A stretch of DNA of 64,000 nucleotides from Blastococcus haudaquaticus. Lineage in GTDB: Bacteria > Actinomycetota > Actinomycetes > Mycobacteriales > Geodermatophilaceae. The DNA lies in NCBI RefSeq assembly GCF_900230285.1, contig NZ_OCNK01000008.1, positions 1 to 64,000 on the forward strand, read 5' to 3'. The notes beneath the pieces are model-generated. The model was not told the origin of the DNA, ran no database searches, and worked only from the letters and a program-made list of their open reading frames with translations. Positions 41,860-50,416 of this stretch are shown in pieces; position 1 is the first letter of the stretch; every line of letters begins with the position of its first letter. A program made the position numbers and the translations under genes.

Positions 41860-42536
41860 GTGGTCCCGGCAGCCAGGCGGCCATCCGCGTCCTCCTCGTC
41901 GACGACGAGGAGCTCGTGCGGTTCGGCCTGCGCACGGTGCTGGAGTCGGTCGGCGGCTTCGAGGTCGTCGGTGATGCCGGTGACGGCGCGGCCGGGGTGC
42001 GGGCGGCCAGGGAGCTGCGGCCCGACGTCGTCCTGACCGACATCCGCATGCCGGTGATGGACGGGCTGGAGGCGACCCGGCAGCTCCTCGCGCTGCCGGA
42101 TCCGCCGCAGGTCGCCGTCCTCACGACCTTCCACCTCGACGAGTACGTGTACGCGGCGCTGGCCGCCGGAGCCGCCGGCTTCCTGCTCAAGGACACCCCG
42201 CCGCGCGAGATCGCCGCCGCCGTCCGCGCGGTGGCCGACGGCACGGCCACGTTGTCCCCCAAGGTGACCGCCACGCTGATCGACTCCTACGTGGAGCGGC
42301 GGGCCGCCCCGCGGCGGGCCGGGGCACTGGAGCGGGTGGCGTCGCTGTCGGACCGGGAGCGCGAGGTGCTGCAACTGCTGGGCAGCGGGGGGTCCAACGC
42401 GGAGCTCGCCACGCGCCTCTTCGTCAGCGAGGCGACGGTGAAGACCTACGTCTCGCGACTGCTGGCCAAGCTCGACCTGGCCAACCGGACCCAGGCCGCC
42501 ATCCTCGCCCACGAGGCCGGCCTGCTGGAGCACTGA
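41856..42536 (+). CDS. NarL/LuxR-family response regulator
   Basis: 226 aa. Receiver: VDDEE (acidic pocket), DVVLTDIRMP (phospho-Asp) and FLLKDTPP (Lys). C-terminal LuxR HTH: SLSDREREVLQLLGSGGSNAELATRLFVSEATVKTYVSRLLAKLDL. Partner of the preceding kinase; likely targets are the divergent ABC genes. Confidence 0.9.
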   Translation: MSGPGSQAAIRVLLVDDEELVRFGLRTVLESVGGFEVVGDAGDGAAGVRAARELRPDVVLTDIRMPVMDGLEATRQLLALPDPPQVAVLTTFHLDEYVYAALAAGAAGFLLKDTPPREIAAAVRAVADGTATLSPKVTATLIDSYVERRAAPRRAGALERVASLSDREREVLQLLGSGGSNAELATRLFVSEATVKTYVSRLLAKLDLANRTQAAILAHEAGLLEH

Positions 42537-42557
42537 CCCAGCAGGCCGGCACCCCGT

Positions 42558-43295
42558 TCAGGCGGCTGCTCCCGCGTGGTGACGGGAGCGCATCAGGAGC
42601 ACGACGCTGGTCGCCAGCGCCCACACCAGGAACAGCAGGAACCCACCGAAGCCGCCGATGGTGACCAGCACCGACTCCTCGTCCGACTCGTAGACGCCGG
42701 CCAGGCTGAGCACCAGCAGGACGCCGGTGAGCCCGGACAGGTAGCCGAGCCAGGCCGGCAGCGCGTGCGCACCGAGGATGGCGCCGGTGGCCCCGATCAT
42801 CATCGCGACGCCGGCCGGCACGGTGCAGATCCCGACCCAGTAGTCGAGCGCCTGGATGGTGGGCAGCGTCGACGGGTCGGCGCTCTCCGCCGCCTGGATC
42901 AGGGCGAGGTAGAGCCCCTCGGACACCAGGATGGTCGCGGCGAAGGTGGCGCTCGCGATGGCGAAGAGGCCGGACATCATGCCGCCGGTGCCCTCGTGCC
43001 GACGGAACCGGCTCCACAGGCCGGCCAGGAACACCAGGACCGCGATGTCGCCGAGGAAACCCAGCAACAGCGCCATCTGGTGGCCGGACCGATCGGCCGT
43101 CAGCTCGGCCGCGAGCTGCTCGGCGGAGCTCGGGTAGTCGGGCGTCGCCGGCGTGAAGAAGCTGGCGAGGATCAGCGCGATGAACAGCAGGCCGGCGACC
43201 GCCGTGATCCGGTCCCACCTCGCGTCCATCCCGTCGTCCCGCATGCGACCGGCAACCGCTGGGTCGTTCATCCCGGATCCAGCTCTGGCTTCCAT
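42558..43295 (-). CDS. Membrane protein, DUF4386-like layout
   Basis: 245 aa from the ATG at 43295, with GGGAGGGG 7 nt upstream. Six hydrophobic helices, and the pattern ITAVAGLLFIALILASFF...LLLGFLGDIAVLVFLAGLW resembles DUF4386-type proteins. No catalytic motif seen. It is convergent with the response regulator. Confidence 0.65.
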   Translation of the reverse strand: MEARAGSGMNDPAVAGRMRDDGMDARWDRITAVAGLLFIALILASFFTPATPDYPSSAEQLAAELTADRSGHQMALLLGFLGDIAVLVFLAGLWSRFRRHEGTGGMMSGLFAIASATFAATILVSEGLYLALIQAAESADPSTLPTIQALDYWVGICTVPAGVAMMIGATGAILGAHALPAWLGYLSGLTGVLLVLSLAGVYESDEESVLVTIGGFGGFLLFLVWALATSVVLLMRSRHHAGAAA

Positions 43296-43416
43296 GGCGA
43301 CACCCCTCCCGTGAACCGGGCCAGGCCGGGCGGCGAGGCCCATCGGGAAGTGTGGAACCGTTCCGGCCGGGATGGCGGGCCTTCGTGCGCGCCGATTCGG
43401 GTAGCGGGGGAGACGG

Positions 43417-43941
43417 GTGGCGAGGCGGCGACGCAGGGACGACGACCGGCGGGGCGGTTGCCTCCACCTCGTCGGCGGGTTGCTCCTGATGACCGCGTCG
43501 ATCGTGCTGGCGATCCTGCTGGGGGAGCCGACGTTCGACTCCTGGGGCCCGTGGCTGGCGACGCTCACCGGCTGGCAGCGCGCCGGGGTCGGGCTCCTCG
43601 TGGGGCTCGCGGCGGCCTCGCCCCTGGTGCTGCTGGCCTTCTCCCAGCGGGTGTGGGTGGTCGCCCCGCTGGGCTTCTACGGCTTCACCGCCTGGACCTA
43701 CCTGACGATCCTGTGGATGCCGGAGGGGAGGGCCGGGCGCACGTCGCGGTCGGTCTCCGCGGGGTACTTCCGGTCCGAGGCCGACTGGTACATCGTCACG
43801 TCGGTCCTGGCGTTCCACGTCGGCATCCCGCTGATGATCTGGATCGCCTGGCGACTCTCGCGCAGCCCGGACGACGACGAGCCCGTCCCGGGCATGGTGA
43901 CGAAGCGCCGTCCGAAGCGCCGCAGGGCCTCCGCCGGCTGA
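43417..43941 (+). CDS. Membrane protein, unknown function
   Basis: 174 aa, GTG start with GGGGGAGACGG upstream. Four helices (about 17-36, 55-75, 80-98 and 128-147) flanked by strongly basic ends (MARRRRRDDDRR and KRRPKRRRASAG). No family recognised. Confidence 0.55.
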   Translation: MARRRRRDDDRRGGCLHLVGGLLLMTASIVLAILLGEPTFDSWGPWLATLTGWQRAGVGLLVGLAAASPLVLLAFSQRVWVVAPLGFYGFTAWTYLTILWMPEGRAGRTSRSVSAGYFRSEADWYIVTSVLAFHVGIPLMIWIAWRLSRSPDDDEPVPGMVTKRRPKRRRASAG

Positions 43942-44050
43942 CGATCGTGCGCTGATCGACCTCATCCGTCGCCCGTTCGGTGGACCAGCGCACAACGGGA
44001 TGGCAACGGGCACTCCCGCCGGACCGGTCCGGGCCGCTACGTTCCGCCCG

Positions 44051-46726
44051 ATGACCACGCGACGGGGCGGGCCCCGGTCGGTCCTGCGCCGCCTGCGGCT
44101 CGCTTTCCTGCCCGTCCCCAGCCAGGCCGTCGGGCTGGCCGTCCTCGTCGCGGTGCTCGCCGCCGCCCTGGGTTCCGTCCCGCTGATGATCGGGTCGGCC
44201 GAGGAGGGCGCCTGGCGGAGCGAGCGCGCCCGGCACGCCGAGTCCGAGATCGGCACCACCTTTCACTCCTCCTCGACCCCGGGCGCCCCGGAGCCGGCCG
44301 CCTCCCGGGTCCCCCTGGCCGCCGAGCTCGACGACGCCGTCGTCGCGACGGCCACCGCTCTCGGCCTCCCCGAGCCGCTCTCCCTGGTCCGCCTGAGCGA
44401 CCCGCTGTTCTTCGACACCCCGACCGGGCCGGCCCGGATCGTCCACGTCTCCCGCACCGGCGCGGAGCAGAACGTCGACGTGATCGCCGGGGAACCGGGC
44501 GTGCTGGCACCCGCCCGCCTGGTCGACCTGATCGGTGTCCAGCCCGGCGGCACGGTCCCGGGCCAGGCGGACTCGGGTGCCGTCGCCTCGTTCGAGGTCA
44601 CGGGGATCTACGAGGACCTCGCCGTCCCCCTCCCCGCGTACTGGGGCGGCCTGGAGAACCTCTTCATCCCCCCGCCGGACCCGGGCACCAAGGACCCGGA
44701 GTTCCCCACCGTCGCCGTCTTCTCGCCGCGGCACCAGGTGCTCGCCACCGCGGTCGCCATCGACGAGGACGTCGAACTCGAGTGGTTCCTCCCGCTGCCG
44801 ACCGGGATCGGCGTCGACGAGGCCCGCGGCCGGGCCGACCTGATGGAACGGCTCGAGGCGGACCTCGTCGTCCCACGCAGCCGCGCGGTCCGGATCACCA
44901 ACCTGTTCAGCTTCGAGCGCCCGGCGCCCCGGTCCGAGCTGCCCGACGCACTCGAGCGGGTCGACGAGACGGTCGCCCTCCTCGCTCCCCCGGTCCGTGC
45001 GGTCGGCATCGGGGCCGGCGCCGCTGCGCTGGTGCTCGTCGGCGCCTGGGCGGGGCAGCGCGCCCGCCGGCGCGAGGACGAGCTGCTCTTCCTGCTGGCC
45101 CGCGGCCTCCCGCCCTCGCGCGCCGGGGCCCAGGCGGTCCGCGAGGCCGTCCTCCCCACGCTCGCCGGGCTCGCCGTCGGAGGGGTCGCCGGATGGCTGC
45201 TGGTCCGTGCCTTCGGTCCGGCCTCCGACCTCCCGGATGCCTCCGCCCCCGCCGCCCTGGTCGTCGTCGGAGCGGCCGGCATCGCCGCACTGCTGACCGT
45301 CGGCCTCGTCACCACCGCCCTGGTGGCGCGCGCGGACTCCCTCGGCCGGCGGCCCGACGCGCTGTTCGCGCGGATCCCCTGGCTGGCGGTCACCGCGGCG
45401 GTCACCGTCGTCACCGCGATCCCGGTGTTCACCGGCCGGGCGGACGGCGGTGGCATCGACCTGCTGCAGCTGGTCCTCCCCCTGCTGGTCACCGCCGTCG
45501 TCGCCGGCGCGGTCACCGGAGCACTGCCCCGGCTGGGCGCGCGGGCCCGCGCCCGGCTGGACCGACTCCCCCCGGCGCCGTTCCTGGCGCTGTCCCGGGT
45601 GCTCACCGGGCGCTCCGCCACCCGCCTCGTGGTCGTCACGACGGCGCTCGCGCTCGGCCTGATCGCGTACTCCGGTGCGCTGGCCGACTCCACCGAGCGC
45701 ACCATCGCGGCCAAGCAGGCGGTCGGCACCGGCAGCGACGTCGTCGTCCCGCTGCTCCGGCAGACCATCGAGACGGGACCGCGGCCGCCGGGCACGACGA
45801 TCGTGGGTGTGGGCACGCGAGCCGAGCTCTCCCCGGGCGAGCGGGTCGCCGACGTGCTCGTCGTCCGGCCGGACGAGGTCGCCGCGATCACCCGGTGGAA
45901 TCCCGCCTTCGCCGACCAGCCGCTCGACGAGCTGATGGCCGCCCTCGCCGACCACGAAGGCAGCGGCGTGCCCGTCGTCCTGGCCGGGACGGCCGACGAC
46001 GACGTCGGCGCGGAGCTGGTGCTGCAGTTCGGGCGCGTCTACGCCATGCAGCTGGACGTGGTCGGTCGCACCGACGCCTTCCCCGGCCAGCCGGCCCGGG
46101 CGCCGATGGTGGTCGCCGACTGGGACAGCTTCACCGCCGCGGTAGAGGGGAGCGGCCGGGAGGTGGACGCCGTGCTCGATCGGCAGGTGTGGGCCCGCGG
46201 CGCCGTCGAACCCGTGCTGCAGGCCCTCACCGCCGAGGACTACGCCTACGACCTCGACCAGGTGCGCACGAGCAGCGACTTCGCCGCCCGCCCGGAGCTC
46301 AGCGCCCAGTCGTGGTCGTTCGGCTACCTGCGGGCCATCGCGCTCGCCGCCGGGCTGCTCGGGCTGACCGGGATCGCCATGCACGCCCTGGCGCAGCAAC
46401 GCCGCCGGACGGTCGCGGCGCTGCTGCTCACCCGCATGGGCATGGGACGCCGGTCCCTGGACGCGGCCGGCGCGCTGGAGATCGGGCTGCTGGCCGGGCT
46501 CGGGGCGCTCGTGGCGGTCGCCGTGGCCCTGCCGACGTCGGCGCTGCTGCTCGGCCTGCTGGACCCGGTGCCCGACCTGCGCCCGGACCCCCTGTTCGCC
46601 CTCCCGTGGGGGAGCGTCGCGGCCGTCGTGGTGGGGGTCGCGCTCGTCACCGCGGCGAGCGCTCTGCTGGTCGGGCGGTCGGCCCGGCGGGCGACCGGAG
46701 GACAGGTGATGCGCGATGCCACATGA
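44051..46726 (+). CDS. FtsX-family ABC transporter permease
   Basis: 891 aa from the ATG at 44051. TACGTT stands 7 nt before it, so leaderless translation is likely; ATG 44000 is the alternative. One N-terminal helix, a ~270-aa extracytoplasmic domain, an FtsX block near 315-460 (GAGAALVLVGAWAGQRARRREDELLFLLARGLPP), a second extracytoplasmic domain and a final FtsX block from ~760 (LLTRMGMGRRSLDAAGALEIGLLAGLGALVAV). This layout is used for lipoprotein, antimicrobial-peptide or signal export. Two ATPase genes follow, overlapping by 11 and 4 nt. Confidence 0.8.
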   Translation: MTTRRGGPRSVLRRLRLAFLPVPSQAVGLAVLVAVLAAALGSVPLMIGSAEEGAWRSERARHAESEIGTTFHSSSTPGAPEPAASRVPLAAELDDAVVATATALGLPEPLSLVRLSDPLFFDTPTGPARIVHVSRTGAEQNVDVIAGEPGVLAPARLVDLIGVQPGGTVPGQADSGAVASFEVTGIYEDLAVPLPAYWGGLENLFIPPPDPGTKDPEFPTVAVFSPRHQVLATAVAIDEDVELEWFLPLPTGIGVDEARGRADLMERLEADLVVPRSRAVRITNLFSFERPAPRSELPDALERVDETVALLAPPVRAVGIGAGAAALVLVGAWAGQRARRREDELLFLLARGLPPSRAGAQAVREAVLPTLAGLAVGGVAGWLLVRAFGPASDLPDASAPAALVVVGAAGIAALLTVGLVTTALVARADSLGRRPDALFARIPWLAVTAAVTVVTAIPVFTGRADGGGIDLLQLVLPLLVTAVVAGAVTGALPRLGARARARLDRLPPAPFLALSRVLTGRSATRLVVVTTALALGLIAYSGALADSTERTIAAKQAVGTGSDVVVPLLRQTIETGPRPPGTTIVGVGTRAELSPGERVADVLVVRPDEVAAITRWNPAFADQPLDELMAALADHEGSGVPVVLAGTADDDVGAELVLQFGRVYAMQLDVVGRTDAFPGQPARAPMVVADWDSFTAAVEGSGREVDAVLDRQVWARGAVEPVLQALTAEDYAYDLDQVRTSSDFAARPELSAQSWSFGYLRAIALAAGLLGLTGIAMHALAQQRRRTVAALLLTRMGMGRRSLDAAGALEIGLLAGLGALVAVAVALPTSALLLGLLDPVPDLRPDPLFALPWGSVAAVVVGVALVTAASALLVGRSARRATGGQVMRDAT

Positions 46727-47546
46727 CGCGACCCCGGCGGCGGTCTGTGAGGGACTGGTCCGCATCTACTGGTCGCCGAGCGGCGAGGTGCACGCGCTCA
46801 AGGGCGTCGACGCCGTCGTCCCCGCCGGGCGGCTGACCGCCATCACCGGGCCCTCCGGCTCGGGCAAGAGTTCGCTGTTGCGGATCCTCGCCGCGCAGGA
46901 CCGGCCGACCGCGGGGCGCGCGGAGGTCGCCGGCCACGCGCTGACCGGGATGTCGGCCCACCGGCTGCGCACGCTGCGCCGACGGAACATCGGCTACGTC
47001 TTCCCCCGCCCGCCGCAGAACCTGCTGCCGCACCTCACCGCCCGCGAGCACCTGGCCATGGCCGGGAAGCTGCGCGGCGTCTCCCGGGCCGACGTCGTCC
47101 GGGAGACCAGCGAGCTCCTCGACCTGCTGGGCATCGCCGACCGGGCCGAGCACCTGCCCGGACAGCTGTCCGGCGGCGAGCAGCAGCGGCTCGCGTTCGC
47201 CCAGGCCGTCGTCGGACGCCCGGCACTGGTGGTCGCCGACGAGCCGACCAGCGAGCTGGACAGCCGGACCACCGCCGACCTGCTGGGCGCGGTCTCCGAG
47301 CTGACCCGCACCGGCACGACCGTCGTCATGGCCACGCACGATCCGCTCGCCGCGGCGGCCGCCGACCAGGTCATCCACCTCCGCTCGGGCACGGTCGCCC
47401 ACGAGGAGGTCGCCGGGCGGCGGCTCGCGGTGATCGACGGCGACGGCCGCGTGCAACTGCCCGAGGAGGCGCTGGCCCGTTTCCCCGACCGCCGCGTGCT
47501 CATCGAGCTCACCGCCGACGGCGTCGTCCTGCGGGACCCGTCGTGA
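46716..47546 (+). CDS. MacB/LolD-type ABC ATPase
   Basis: 276 aa. Walker A GPSGSGKSSLL, signature LSGGEQQRLAFAQAV, Walker B LVVADEPTSELD and switch MATHDP. The C-terminal ~60 residues extend past the core domain. It overlaps the permease stop by 11 nt. It powers the FtsX-type exporter with the next ATPase. Confidence 0.88.
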   Translation: MPHDATPAAVCEGLVRIYWSPSGEVHALKGVDAVVPAGRLTAITGPSGSGKSSLLRILAAQDRPTAGRAEVAGHALTGMSAHRLRTLRRRNIGYVFPRPPQNLLPHLTAREHLAMAGKLRGVSRADVVRETSELLDLLGIADRAEHLPGQLSGGEQQRLAFAQAVVGRPALVVADEPTSELDSRTTADLLGAVSELTRTGTTVVMATHDPLAAAAADQVIHLRSGTVAHEEVAGRRLAVIDGDGRVQLPEEALARFPDRRVLIELTADGVVLRDPS

Positions 47547-48202
47547 CGACCACCACCGGCACGCTGTCGGCGACGGACGTGCACAAGAGCTACCGCCGCG
47601 GTCGCGAGCAGGTGCACGCGCTGCGCGGGGTCTCGGTGGAGGTGCGGCCGGGCGAGGTGGTGGCGCTGCTCGGCCGCTCCGGTTCGGGGAAGACCACGCT
47701 GCTCAACTGCCTGCTCGGCTGGGAGCAGCCCGACGCCGGGTCGGTGCACGTGCCCGGCGCCGCCCGCCCCGACGCGGCGGGGTGGGCGACGGTCGCCGTC
47801 GTCCCCCAGCGGTTCGGGCTGCTGGACGAGCTCACCCTCGCCGACAACGTGGCGATGGCGGCCCGGCTGGCGGGTGCCGCGGAGCCGGGACCGGCGGCGC
47901 TCGCGGCGCTCGCGGCGCTGCGCCTTGAGCACCTGGCCGGGCGGATGCCCGACGAGGTCTCGCTGGGGGAACAGCAGCGGACCGCGATCGCCCGGGCCCT
48001 CGTCGTCCGGCCGGCGTTCCTCATCGCCGACGAGCCCACCGGCCGGCTGGACGAGGAGCTGTCCACGCACGTGCTGACGACCCTGCGGGAGGTCTACGCG
48101 GCGGCCGGGACGGGTGTGCTGCTGGCCAGCCACGACCCGGTGGTGGTCGCCAACGCCGACCGCGTGGTCCGCCTCAGCGACGGCCAGGTGATCGAGGGCT
48201 GA
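47543..48202 (+). CDS. Second MacB/LolD-type ABC ATPase
   Basis: 219 aa, GTG start overlapping the previous stop by 4 nt. Walker A GRSGSGKTTLL, signature-like VSLGEQQRTAIARAL (SLGEQ rather than SGGEQ), Walker B FLIADEPTGRLD and LLASHDP. The altered signature suggests an asymmetric pair, with one degenerate and one canonical ATP site. Confidence 0.87.
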   Translation: MTTTTGTLSATDVHKSYRRGREQVHALRGVSVEVRPGEVVALLGRSGSGKTTLLNCLLGWEQPDAGSVHVPGAARPDAAGWATVAVVPQRFGLLDELTLADNVAMAARLAGAAEPGPAALAALAALRLEHLAGRMPDEVSLGEQQRTAIARALVVRPAFLIADEPTGRLDEELSTHVLTTLREVYAAAGTGVLLASHDPVVVANADRVVRLSDGQVIEG

Positions 48203-48212
48203 CTTCCCGCGC

Positions 48213-48267
48213 GAGTGTGCAGGTATCGGCCCCATCCGGGCGGGATAAGGCCGACTTCCGCACACTC
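48213..48267. terminator. Two-step hairpin terminator between convergent genes
   Basis: GAGTGTGC/GCACACTC (48213-48220 with 48260-48267) forms the base and TCGGCC/GGCCGA (48226-48231 with 48249-48254) the upper stem, separated by an internal loop. Confidence 0.6.
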
Positions 48268-48275
48268 ACGGCGGC

Positions 48276-48896
48276 TCACTCGTACTCGGGGCCGACGGCG
48301 CCCGTCTCGACCTCACCCACGCGCCGGTAGGTGGTCATCAGGACGCCGGTGGGGGAGACCTGGTGGTCGCTCAGCCGCCACGTGCGGGGGATGGCCCCGT
48401 CGCCGAACAGCCGCTTGCCCTCGCCGAGCACCACGGGGAAGACCACGAGCCGCAGCTCGTCGACCACGTCCTCCGTCAGCAGCGTCTGGATCAACCCCGC
48501 CGAGCCGTGCACCTGCAGCTCGCCGCCGTCCTCGGACTTGAGCGCACGGACGGCGTCACCGACGTCGCCCTGCAGCAGCTCGGCGGTCCCCCACTCCACC
48601 GAGGTGAGGGTGCGGGAGGCGACGTACTTCTTCTTGAAGTTGATGCCCTGGGAGACCGGGTCGTCACCGATCATCTGCGGCCACGAGGCGTAGAAGATCT
48701 CGTAGGTGGTGCGCCCGAGCAGGAAGTCCTGGGCGCCGGTGAACCAGGCGTTCATCTGCTCGCCGATCGTCTCGTCGAAGAACGGCGGCAGCCAGCCCTC
48801 GAGGGAGAAGCCGCCCGAGGGGTCCTCCCCGGGGCCGCCGGGGGCCTGCATGACCCCGTCGAGGGTGACGAACGTGGTGACGACGAGCGGGCGCAT
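48276..48896 (-). CDS. Dihydrofolate reductase/RibD C-terminal-like reductase
   Basis: 206 aa from the ATG at 48896, with GGAGGAG 7 nt upstream. TTFVTLDGVMQAPGG, FLLGRTTYEIFYASWP, VHGSAGLIQTLL and LVVFPVVLGEGKRLFG are the conserved blocks of the RibD C-terminal family. It is probably an NADPH-dependent reductase, not a true folate enzyme; substrate unknown. Confidence 0.83.
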   Translation of the reverse strand: MRPLVVTTFVTLDGVMQAPGGPGEDPSGGFSLEGWLPPFFDETIGEQMNAWFTGAQDFLLGRTTYEIFYASWPQMIGDDPVSQGINFKKKYVASRTLTSVEWGTAELLQGDVGDAVRALKSEDGGELQVHGSAGLIQTLLTEDVVDELRLVVFPVVLGEGKRLFGDGAIPRTWRLSDHQVSPTGVLMTTYRRVGEVETGAVGPEYE

Positions 48897-49005
48897 GGCG
48901 ATCTCCTCCGGTGCGTGGGCCGCGTGCCGGCCCCTCACCCAGACGTCGAACGGGAACCGCAGTCATCGACACGATCGAGGAAATTCCTCCAGCAGTGACA
49001 CCGCC

Positions 49006-49476
49006 CGGCGGGTGGGCGCCGAGGCGCTCAGCCGGTTCCCCGCCGAGTGGGGCCTGGCGCCCGACGTCGTCTTCGCGCAGGCACACAGCGTGGGCTCGGG
49101 GCACATCCTGGAACTGCTGGCCCTGGAGCGGGCGGCCGAGCACCTGGACCGGGTCGAGCACTACGCCGCCCTGAACGCGACCCAGGCCCCGCTCCGCGCC
49201 GCCGGGCTGCGGCTGGCCATCGACGACGTCGGCGCGGGCTTCTCGTCGCTGCGGCACATCGTCGTCACCGCTCCCGACGTCATCAGGATCGACCGCAGCA
49301 TCGTGGCCGGCCTCGACGCCGGCCCCGTTCTGGAGACGCTCGTCCGCTCGCTCGTCGAGTTCGGTCACGGCTGCGCGGTGCGCGTCGTCGCCGAGGGGGT
49401 GGAGGGCGAGGGCGAGGGCGCCGTCCTGGGACGGCTCGGCGTGGACCACGGCGAGGGCTGGCACTACGGCCGCCCG
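49006..49476 (+). pseudogene. Decayed EAL-domain remnant
   Basis: 157 codons of EAL sequence (VGAEALSRFPAEWG, AIDDVGAGFSSLRHI, IRIDRSIVAGLD, VVAEGVEG) with no sensible start. Against the intact paralogue at 26924-28147 about 38 residues are missing between the AALL helix and LRAAGLRLAIDD. This removes the metal-binding MNVSP and ELSEHE motifs, and Lys in IKMD is Arg. It cannot be an active phosphodiesterase. Confidence 0.75.
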
Positions 49477-49558
49477 GCCCGCCGGAGGCCTGGCCCAGAT
49501 CACCCCGCTGCCGGTCCGGGTGCCGCACCCGCGCCGCGAGGCCGTTCCCGGCCTCGGA

Positions 49559-49903
49559 TCAGCGCGCGTGCGCTGACGCCAGGTGCGGCTCCAGCTCCTT
49601 CATGATCATCGCGTGCGGCCGGGCGCCGACGACGGTGGTGACCACCTCGCCGCCCACGAACAGCGCCAGTGTCGGCATGCCCATGACGCCGTAGGCCCGG
49701 GTGGTGAGCGGGTTCTCGTCGACGTCGATGGCCAGGACCCGCAGCCGCCCGGTCTGCTCGGCGGCGATCTGCGCCAGCACGGGCGCGATCATGCGGCACG
49801 GCGGGCACCAGGTGGCGGTGAACTCGACGAGCACGGGGACGGCGCTGGCCAGGACGTCGTCCCGGAAGGTGGCGTCGGACGTGGTGGGCAGGGTGCTGGA
49901 CAT
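49559..49903 (-). CDS. Thioredoxin with WCPPC active site
   Basis: 114 aa, full thioredoxin fold: VEFTATWCPPCRMIAPVL, VLAIDVDENPLTTRAYGVMGMPTLALFVGGE with the cis-Pro. The active site is WCPPC rather than WCGPC, which normally shifts redox potential. It is a general dithiol reductant or adaptor. It follows the HxlR gene on the same strand with a 24-nt gap, suggesting shared redox control. Confidence 0.87.
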   Translation of the reverse strand: MSSTLPTTSDATFRDDVLASAVPVLVEFTATWCPPCRMIAPVLAQIAAEQTGRLRVLAIDVDENPLTTRAYGVMGMPTLALFVGGEVVTTVVGARPHAMIMKELEPHLASAHAR

Positions 49904-49927
49904 GGCTGCTCTCTCCTCGGCGGCTGA

Positions 49928-50353
49928 CTAGCGGTTGATCTCGGCGATGAGCCGGTCCCGCGGCGCGGTCTCCTGGCCGCACTCGCAGACCAGGCGGGCG
50001 GTGACCCGGCCGCCGCACCCGCCGTGCCGGTAGACGACATCCCCGGGGACGCCGCCCCCGAGATGGCGCTCGCCCCAGTCGGACATCGCCGACAGCAGGG
50101 GCAGCAGGTCGTAGCCGGCGTCGGTGAGCACGTACTCGGTGCGCACGCGGCTGCCCGGCACCTGGTACGGGCGGGTGTCGAGGACGCCGGCGTCGACGAG
50201 CCGGCGCAATCGGTCGGACAGCACCGTGCGGGGCGCCCCGGTGGCCGCCTCCAGCTCGTTGAACCGGCGGAGCCCGAGGGACACGTCGCGGACCACCTGC
50301 AGCGCCCACCGTTCCCCCACGAGAGCCAGGACGCCCGCCACTCCGTCATTCAC
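49928..50353 (-). CDS. HxlR-family transcriptional regulator
   Basis: 141 aa, GTG start. VLALVGERWALQVVRDVSLGLRRFNELEAATGAPRTVLSDRLRRLVDAGVL is the winged helix, and CGGRVTARLVCECG provides Cys pairs. An 8-bp inverted repeat starts 4 nt upstream of the start codon, consistent with autoregulation. The thioredoxin gene downstream is a likely target. Confidence 0.86.
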   Translation of the reverse strand: MNDGVAGVLALVGERWALQVVRDVSLGLRRFNELEAATGAPRTVLSDRLRRLVDAGVLDTRPYQVPGSRVRTEYVLTDAGYDLLPLLSAMSDWGERHLGGGVPGDVVYRHGGCGGRVTARLVCECGQETAPRDRLIAEINR

Positions 50354-50356
50354 GGT

Positions 50357-50381
50357 GCTGAGTCTAGACCCAGGACTCAGC
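50357..50381. promoter_or_regulatory. HxlR operator
   Basis: GCTGAGTC and GACTCAGC form perfect 8-bp arms separated by 9 bases, directly upstream of the HxlR gene. Confidence 0.7.
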
Positions 50382-50416
50382 TCCCGGTACGAGGACGCGT
50401 CCCGCCGCGTCGCGGG

